Below are positions 24,664 to 29,603 of a stretch of 29,603 bases of DNA, piece after piece (position 1 is the stretch's first letter; each line of letters opens with the position of its first letter). The stretch is from an uncultured Chloroflexota bacterium (GTDB lineage: Bacteria; Chloroflexota; Anaerolineae; Aggregatilineales; Phototrophicaceae). The notes beneath the pieces were generated by a model. That model had not been told where the DNA came from, made no database searches, and saw only the letters and a list, made by a program, of their open reading frames with translations. The translations under genes were made by a program, and so were the position numbers. Location of the stretch: positions 1 through 29,603 of the forward strand of contig CALJKV010000051.1 in NCBI GenBank assembly GCA_937974245.1, written 5' to 3'.

Positions 24664-25617
24664 ATGAACGTACACACAAACGACCTGCACGTCATTTTCG
24701 GCACCGGCCCGGTGGGCATGGCGATTATGGAAGCCCTCCGCCAGCAGGGAATAGCGCATATCCGTATGGTTAACCGAAGTGGGAAGGCCACTCTCCCAAC
24801 AGATATTGAACTCGTCACCGGTGACGCTACCGTCACCGCCTTCACCAGACAGGTGAGTGCCAGCGCTGCCGTCGTCTATAACGCCGTTAATCCGCCCTAC
24901 CACCAGTGGCCGGAACTGTTCCCGGCGTTGCAGGCCGGTGTCCTGGCCGGCGCAACAGCCGCCGGAGCAAAACTCGTCGTCATGGATAACCTGTATATGT
25001 ACGGTCACACCGGCGGTCAGCCGATGACTGAAACCACGCCCCACGCCGCCCATACCCGCAAGGGCAAAGTCCGGGCACATATGGCCGACGACCTGATGGC
25101 AGCACATCGCAGTGGGCAGGTGCAGGTTGTTGTCGGGCGGGCATCCGACTTCTTCGGCCCGCGCGGGCTGCAATCCGCGATGGGGGATCGCGTGTTTTAC
25201 GCGGCTCTGGCGGGCAAACCGGCTTCGGTGCTGGGTAATCCTGATCTGCCTCACACCTACAGCTACCTGCCCGACATTGGTCGGGCGCTGGCCCTGCTCG
25301 GTCAGAACGAAGCAGCATTCGGTCATGTCTGGCACCTGCCGGTGGCGGAGAGCCTGACCACGCGCCAGTTTATCGAGTTGATCTATGCCGAGATGGGAAC
25401 TCAGGCCAGACTCTCGGTGCCACCCAGGTTCGCGGTCAAACTGCTGTCGTTCGTCAACCCGGTGATCCGTGAGGTATACGAGATGCTCTATGAGTTTGAG
25501 GAGCCGTTTGTGCTGGATGACAGCAAATTCAAGCAAGCTTTCGATTTCCAACCCACACCGCTGCGCGAGGCCATCCAGACGACCATCGCCTGGTACCACG
25601 CCAATCCGCAAGCGTGA
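24664..25617 (+). CDS. NAD-dependent epimerase/dehydratase family protein
   Basis: This encodes 317 residues of an extended short-chain dehydrogenase-like Rossmann protein. The nucleotide loop GTGPVG (13-18) follows strand HVIFG, and MVNRSGKATLP ends the second strand, hinting at NADP preference. NLYMYGHTGGQPMTE and VGRASDFFGPRG occupy the substrate side. The classical YxxxK is not evident, so catalysis may differ from sugar epimerases; NAD-binding, nucleoside-diphosphate-sugar or flavonoid-reductase-like roles are all possible. ATG 24664 has AAGGAG about 10 bases upstream. It is likely controlled by the TetR gene in front. Confidence 0.85.
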   Translation: MNVHTNDLHVIFGTGPVGMAIMEALRQQGIAHIRMVNRSGKATLPTDIELVTGDATVTAFTRQVSASAAVVYNAVNPPYHQWPELFPALQAGVLAGATAAGAKLVVMDNLYMYGHTGGQPMTETTPHAAHTRKGKVRAHMADDLMAAHRSGQVQVVVGRASDFFGPRGLQSAMGDRVFYAALAGKPASVLGNPDLPHTYSYLPDIGRALALLGQNEAAFGHVWHLPVAESLTTRQFIELIYAEMGTQARLSVPPRFAVKLLSFVNPVIREVYEMLYEFEEPFVLDDSKFKQAFDFQPTPLREAIQTTIAWYHANPQA

Positions 25618-25684
25618 GCGCAACCACTTGCCCGCTGCCTGCGTATACAGCAGCAGACAATGCAAGCAAGTGGAGGATTGAAAC

Positions 25685-26014
25685 ATGGGAAACAAAGTGC
25701 GGGTACAGGAATTTGAGATCAACAGTGCTGAACTGGTTGACCGGGTGAAGGAAATTATCAAGGAGCCGGGCGTGCAGCGCATGGTCGTTTATTCGCAGAA
25801 GGGCAAGGTCCTGCTCAACCTGCCGTTGGCAACCGGCGCGGCGGTGGGTACGCTGGGCGCGATGATGGCTCCCATGTGGTCGGCGCTGCTCGGTATCGCG
25901 GCGATGGCCGCCCGCATCCGGGTGGAGATCGTCCGGCGCGACGAAGTGGATGATCAGGTCAAAGAGGACGAGGCACGTAAGAAGCGCATCGCCATCACTT
26001 CCGACGACGAGTAG
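25685..26014 (+). CDS. DUF4342 domain protein
   Basis: This encodes 109 residues. The N-terminus (EFEINSAELVDRVKEIIKEP) is helical, then come two beta strands (RMVVYSQKGKVLLNLPL), a hydrophobic glycine-rich segment (about 50-77, GAAVGTLGAMMAPMWSALLG) and a charged C-terminus (VKEDEARKKR). This order fits the DUF4342 family, whose function is unknown; a membrane-associated protein is likely. GGAGG lies about 9 bases before the ATG. A terminator follows at 26115-26150. Confidence 0.85.
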   Translation: MGNKVRVQEFEINSAELVDRVKEIIKEPGVQRMVVYSQKGKVLLNLPLATGAAVGTLGAMMAPMWSALLGIAAMAARIRVEIVRRDEVDDQVKEDEARKKRIAITSDDE

Positions 26015-26048
26015 GTAGCGGCCAGGCGGGTTCCGGAAAGAGAGGGTT

Positions 26049-26075
26049 CGTAGGGGCGATGCCTGCCTCGCCCGT
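26049..26075. repeat. Degenerate palindromic intergenic repeat
   Basis: CGTAGGGGCGATGCCTGCCT followed by CGCCCG forms a stem of GGGCGA (26054-26059) with TCGCCC (26068-26073). It resembles dispersed GTAGGGGCGA...TCGCCCC palindromes and shares the TAGGGG core with the repeat at 11993-12023. Confidence 0.45.
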
Positions 26076-26114
26076 GTTGAAACCAGATGATATCCTGCTC
26101 AGTAGTTAATCATC

Positions 26115-26150
26115 AGGGGTGCGGCGGACAGCGGCGCCCCTGTTTGTTTT
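26115..26150 (+). terminator. Terminator after the DUF4342 gene
   Basis: AGGGGTGC (26115-26122) pairs with GCGCCCCT (26134-26141), with one G-U pair, and is followed by GTTTGTTTT. The orientation suits the TetR-epimerase-DUF4342 transcripts. Between 26150 and 26281 I see no gene. Confidence 0.7.
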
Positions 26151-26281
26151 CTGTACATCTTTATTGCGTTCAGTGAACCGTCGCCTGCCCATGACTTTAC
26201 ACCAACCGCGACTCGCGCCTCCGGCGCTTTATGAAAAACTTAAAAGCTTTGGCGCTAACGCACCTCACAGCGATCAGCGGC

Positions 26282-29200
26282 TTATTCAGATGGGGGACGA
26301 CTCACTACCCGAAAACCGAAGTTGAAGTGACGGCCGTTAGGATTGCGGTTGTGGCGGGACGACGCCCGCGCAAGGCCTCGAGAACCGACGAACGACCCGC
26401 CCCGCAACACCCGGGGGGCATTGCCTTCCAGGTCGTTATCCTCCGCCTCAGTGTAGCTACTTCGCCATTTCGTGGCACACCACTCCCACACATTCCCGCT
26501 CAAGCCCTTCATCCCGTAGGGTAGCTCCTTGTCCGGGAATATCCCCACCGCGCTCGTCTGCCCTATCCCTGTCTCGCTCGTGTCCCCTTTGCTCGCGTCA
26601 AATTCATTCCCATACGGGTATATCCGTCCATCCGTCCCCCGCGCCGCTTTCTCCCACTCCGCCTCTGTCGGCAGCCGCACTTCATACCCCACATTCGCGC
26701 TTAACCACCGGCAAAATGCCACCGCATTATACCAACTCACCCGTTCTCGTGGATGATTCCAGAACTTGTAGGCCTGGTCGCCAGGCGCATTGTTATGACC
26801 CTCTGGTATGCTTAATCCTTCCCACCAACGGGCATTGTAGAACCCCTGCGGGTCTTCCACAAACGCCTGGAACTGCGCATACGTGATCGGATACCGGCTC
26901 ATCCGGTATTCTGGCAGCGTCACTTCATGCTGCGGCATTTCGCTGTCCCGTGCCTTTGGGTCTTTTTTCTTATCACTCCCCATCAGGAATGGCCCAGCGG
27001 GGATTGTCACCCAGTCTATTTCTGGCAGGCCGTCTCTTACGCCCACGCCGAAACGCGGGTCGCCCAGCACGGCCAGCGCGCGCCCCATCTCCGCTCGTTC
27101 AGCCGGTGCTAGTGCCCCAACCGCAACTAACTTCGCCAGAATCTGCCGCAGCCGGGGACGGTACACCTCCTGCAAGTCGTCGCCTTCCGGCAGTTCATCC
27201 ATCACCAGCCGCGTCGCATAATAGATGCTGTACCACAGCGCATCGTCGCCTGTATCCGGTAAAACGGCCTCTTTTCCCGGCAGCAGCCCCTTCACCAACG
27301 CCCACAGGTCCCCCTTGTTCCGCCGCACTTCATCCGGCAGCAGTTCCATCACATTGCGCCACAACCCCGGCCCCTCCCGCACGCAGGCTACTATCTGTGA
27401 TGGATAATGTTCCCCCTGCGCCAGGTAGCACGCCGCCAGGTGTTCCTGAAAACTCCGGTGCGCGAACTGATAGCGATTGGGGGCTTTGGCATAGGTGATC
27501 CCCGCCCGCTGCGCCAGCGCATCGCGTAGCAGCCACATGTCTTTTGGACGCAGTTGCAGAGTATCCACGATGTCCATGAGCGTGCCACCTGTGAATTCAG
27601 CATCATCCTTATCGCCTTGTTCGCTGTGTACCTCATACGCCAGTGTCTCTAGTAGCTGGCGTAGATGCCCTTCGCTCAACCCAATCGCCTCGACCAGCGA
27701 CTGGGTTCTTCCATAGTCCTTCCGTGTCCACCGTTCAATGAGCATCTCCACCGCCCGGCGGTAGATTGCCCCCCTGGTCACCGGCAGTCGCTCCGCCACC
27801 GGCTCTGTATGACTGTTCAGCCAGATCGCTGCCATCAACGTGAAGAACAACGGATTCCGTCGCAGACTCTCCGGCACTTTCGCGATCTGCTCTTTGAAAT
27901 GCCCCGCTTCCTGCTCCGCGCCTTCCATCCCCAGCACCACCCGGAACAGCCGCAGCGCCAGTTCTTCCAGACGATCTTCATCGAGTGTCGCCAGTTTGAC
28001 GTGCCCGAAATCTTCTAGCTGCCAATCCTCCGCAAAATACGCATACGGGCGTGAGGTCACCAAAATGCGGCACTGTGGGTATTGCCCCCGCAACAGATGC
28101 ACCAACGCTTTCACCTGCTCCCGCCGCGCCTTCGTCTCCGCTTCTGGCACTTCGTCCAGCCCGTCCAGGAAGAACATTACGTCTCCTTCGCTCATCTGCT
28201 CGCGCAACGCTTTCAGGTAACCCGTATCCAGGCCATATCGTGTCAGCTGCTCGCTTTCCAGGTAGGCGAATACCTTATCCAGCGTGACCGTATCTTCCGC
28301 GCCAGGGAACGCCGTCCGCACCAGCGCCCGCAGTTCGATGAACACCGGCGTATAGGCCGGCAGCGGCCAGAAACCGAGCTTGTTCACATCCGCTTCGGAC
28401 TCGTCACCTTCCGCCAGACCATCCCCGGCCAGGCACAACGCCAGATGCTTCATCAGCGTGCTTTTCCCGCTGCCCGGATCACCGGTGATGACCAGATGGG
28501 AACACAGCGCGGGCGCTTCCTCAGACTCAAGACGCCAAAGACTTTGTTCACCATCCCTAAATTCGTCTTTGTATTTCTCGGCCAGCTCAGCTACAAACTG
28601 TTCCATTCGTTCAACAATCAGCGTTACCTTGCTGGACTCAGCAGAAAAACCTGAGAACTGCTTCGGGCGCTTTTCCTGCGCTCGGAATTCAAGGGTGGTT
28701 ACTTTTTCCCGGCCACGAATTTCATCCCGATTGCCGGTTTCAATCCACCAATCAACTAGCCGCTTATCTTTGATCTCTCCATGCAACAAAACACCTAGAA
28801 ACAACGGCACATACACATCCATCAATCGCACAGCCTGACGCGGCGCGGCATCCAGTAGGTAGCTCAGGCTCACCGAACCGTAACGTGTGTACAGCGTCCG
28901 TAGGTAATTACGGTGCTGCTCTCGGTAGGCCAGGTCAAGCAAACGACGGTCTCGCGCCAACACCTGCGGCAGGTCTGCCAGCAGCTTCTCCCAGGCGAAG
29001 CGATCATCGTGGCTGCCCACAAAGTCAATGTAATTCAGATGTTCCACGCCTAGCTTGAGCAGGTCGTCATTCGACACCTTCTTGATATGCAGCGGCAGGA
29101 TTTTGCGCCCCACTTTCCTGGCATAATCTACCTCTTCTTTGACCTGTACCGATGCGCAGGCATCCGGCGTGAGCATCAGCAGCACCACATCGGCCTTATC

Positions 29201-29356
29201 AATCCCTTTGCGAATCTCCGCCCGCCAGTCTTCGCCCCCCGGGATGCTTACCGCGTCAATCCAGATATCATAGTGATACTCGCGTTCCAGACGGTCGGTG
29301 ATTTTGGTGACCGCTACTTTGTCGTCGCGTTTGTAGGAGGTAAAGAGCGTAGGCAT
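26282..29356 (-). CDS. TIR-NACHT-FGE/C-type-lectin-fold protein, candidate conflict sensor and DGR target
   Basis: This encodes 1024 residues. The TIR domain (about 2-130) has LFTSYKRDD, IWIDAVSIPGGEDW and a likely catalytic Glu (E75, KEEVDYA), consistent with NAD cleavage. A linker (130-285) leads to a NACHT NTPase with Walker A GDPGSGKST (292-300), Walker B FFLDGLDE (395-402), ILVTSRP (431-437) and helical repeats to about 770. The C-terminal FGE-sulfatase/CLec domain (about 778-1020) shows IPAGPFLMGSD, RLPTEAEWEKAARG, GNVWEW and LRGGSF. The FGE cysteine pair expected after GGSF is missing, so it is not a formylglycine enzyme. The last 40 residues resemble a DGR variable region. ATG 29356 is chosen as the TIR begins there; upstream ATG 29473 and an open frame to 29533 exist. 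Role in phage or self/non-self sensing is inference. Confidence 0.9.
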   Translation of the reverse strand: MPTLFTSYKRDDKVAVTKITDRLEREYHYDIWIDAVSIPGGEDWRAEIRKGIDKADVVLLMLTPDACASVQVKEEVDYARKVGRKILPLHIKKVSNDDLLKLGVEHLNYIDFVGSHDDRFAWEKLLADLPQVLARDRRLLDLAYREQHRNYLRTLYTRYGSVSLSYLLDAAPRQAVRLMDVYVPLFLGVLLHGEIKDKRLVDWWIETGNRDEIRGREKVTTLEFRAQEKRPKQFSGFSAESSKVTLIVERMEQFVAELAEKYKDEFRDGEQSLWRLESEEAPALCSHLVITGDPGSGKSTLMKHLALCLAGDGLAEGDESEADVNKLGFWPLPAYTPVFIELRALVRTAFPGAEDTVTLDKVFAYLESEQLTRYGLDTGYLKALREQMSEGDVMFFLDGLDEVPEAETKARREQVKALVHLLRGQYPQCRILVTSRPYAYFAEDWQLEDFGHVKLATLDEDRLEELALRLFRVVLGMEGAEQEAGHFKEQIAKVPESLRRNPLFFTLMAAIWLNSHTEPVAERLPVTRGAIYRRAVEMLIERWTRKDYGRTQSLVEAIGLSEGHLRQLLETLAYEVHSEQGDKDDAEFTGGTLMDIVDTLQLRPKDMWLLRDALAQRAGITYAKAPNRYQFAHRSFQEHLAACYLAQGEHYPSQIVACVREGPGLWRNVMELLPDEVRRNKGDLWALVKGLLPGKEAVLPDTGDDALWYSIYYATRLVMDELPEGDDLQEVYRPRLRQILAKLVAVGALAPAERAEMGRALAVLGDPRFGVGVRDGLPEIDWVTIPAGPFLMGSDKKKDPKARDSEMPQHEVTLPEYRMSRYPITYAQFQAFVEDPQGFYNARWWEGLSIPEGHNNAPGDQAYKFWNHPRERVSWYNAVAFCRWLSANVGYEVRLPTEAEWEKAARGTDGRIYPYGNEFDASKGDTSETGIGQTSAVGIFPDKELPYGMKGLSGNVWEWCATKWRSSYTEAEDNDLEGNAPRVLRGGSFVGSRGLARASSRHNRNPNGRHFNFGFRVVSRPPSE

Positions 29357-29399
29357 GGGTATCCGTTCTGCATGTGTGGCGTCATGATTAATTGAGCAA

Positions 29400-29405
29400 A
29401 TTGTA
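29400..29405 (-). promoter_or_regulatory. -10 box of the TIR-NACHT gene
   Basis: The minus strand reads TACAAT (29405-29400), five of six matches. Its -35 is weak (TTCGCC, 18 bases up). A start near 29393 would leave a 37-base leader before ATG 29356 and would exclude the upstream in-frame starts. Confidence 0.35.
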
Positions 29406-29603
29406 GCGTGAACGGCGCAGGCTGGCGAACGATTTGCAGGTATCCCGCAAGGTGAAGCAATGTTTTCCGTCATATTCTCCTGTTCTCGCCTGTTTTTCAG
29501 GCGTTCTGTACCCCGCAACTTCACCGGTGGCATCCTGCTGTCCGGTGGCTTATGGATAAAGCAAAAAGGTGACTGCTGATGTAAAATGACCGCATGGCAA
29601 AGA

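Noticed and set aside
24625..25782. Minus-strand ORF of 385 codons
   Set aside because: It is antisense to the epimerase-like gene and runs into the DUF4342 gene; no domain is recognisable and the Rossmann motif is on the plus strand.
26015..26281. Search for a DGR template repeat or reverse transcriptase directly after the TIR-NACHT gene
   Set aside because: The spacer is too short and shows no copy of the variable segment; the next gene is DUF4342. Any DGR machinery must be elsewhere.
29582..29603. TAAAAT followed by ATG (29594) as a leaderless gene start on the plus strand
   Set aside because: Only ten bases of the frame are present and the -35 is poor, so no gene can be supported.
1..29603. 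CRISPR array, tRNA or rRNA genes, insertion sequences
   Set aside because: No regularly spaced repeats, no recognisable RNA gene and no transposase-like protein were found on reading both strands.

Overview
The window looks like chromosomal DNA of a moderately GC-rich bacterium. My best guess is a Chloroflexota (Anaerolineae-like) genome. The hints are an F420-type LLM oxidoreductase, a fakA-degV-degV-recG-coaD-DivIVA-like gene string, AmaP/Asp23-like and DUF4342 proteins, a zinc-ribbon form of bL28, and a large TIR-NACHT-FGE protein. This placement is inference from gene content. No rRNA or tRNA gene, insertion sequence, CRISPR array or replication origin was seen.

Layout. Positions 213-3829 (minus strand) hold a probable unit of SpoIIE-type phosphatase with GAF domain, AmaP/Asp23-like membrane protein and AI-2E family permease, read from an extended -10 promoter near 3870. 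Positions 3968-7775 (plus) hold an F420-type oxidoreductase followed by two tandem M20 dipeptidases. Positions 7851-10513 are an accessory patch: a small Cys-containing ORF, a 48-residue Flp-like prepilin, and a convergent pair of ECF sigma factor and membrane protein joining a possible anti-sigma N-terminus to SH3b, SAF and CpaB/RcpC-like parts. Positions 10735-18183 (minus) carry fakA, two degV/fakB genes, recG, coaD and a coiled-coil DivIVA-like gene, with a terminator at 10610-10635. The rpmB gene (59 codons) lies divergent from fakA and shares a bidirectional terminator with rpe.

Positions 19458-20330 (plus) encode a stand-alone Nif3/YqfO insert-like domain and a single-domain response regulator. 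Positions 20334-23741 (minus) encode a family 4 glycosyltransferase, a polyprenyl-phosphate sugar phosphotransferase (exopolysaccharide initiation) and a DUF554 membrane protein. Positions 23858-26014 (plus) encode a TetR regulator behind a tandem operator, an NAD-dependent epimerase-like protein and a DUF4342 protein.

Positions 26282-29356 (minus) encode a 1024-residue TIR-NACHT-FGE/C-type-lectin-fold protein. Its last 40 or so residues have the layout of a diversity-generating retroelement (DGR) variable region, and the FGE fold lacks the catalytic cysteine pair. This is the most interesting object here: a candidate conflict or immune sensor whose recognition tip may be hypermutated by a reverse transcriptase encoded elsewhere. 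No reverse transcriptase or template repeat is visible in the window. The second item of interest is the sigma / SH3b-SAF / mini-pilin cluster.
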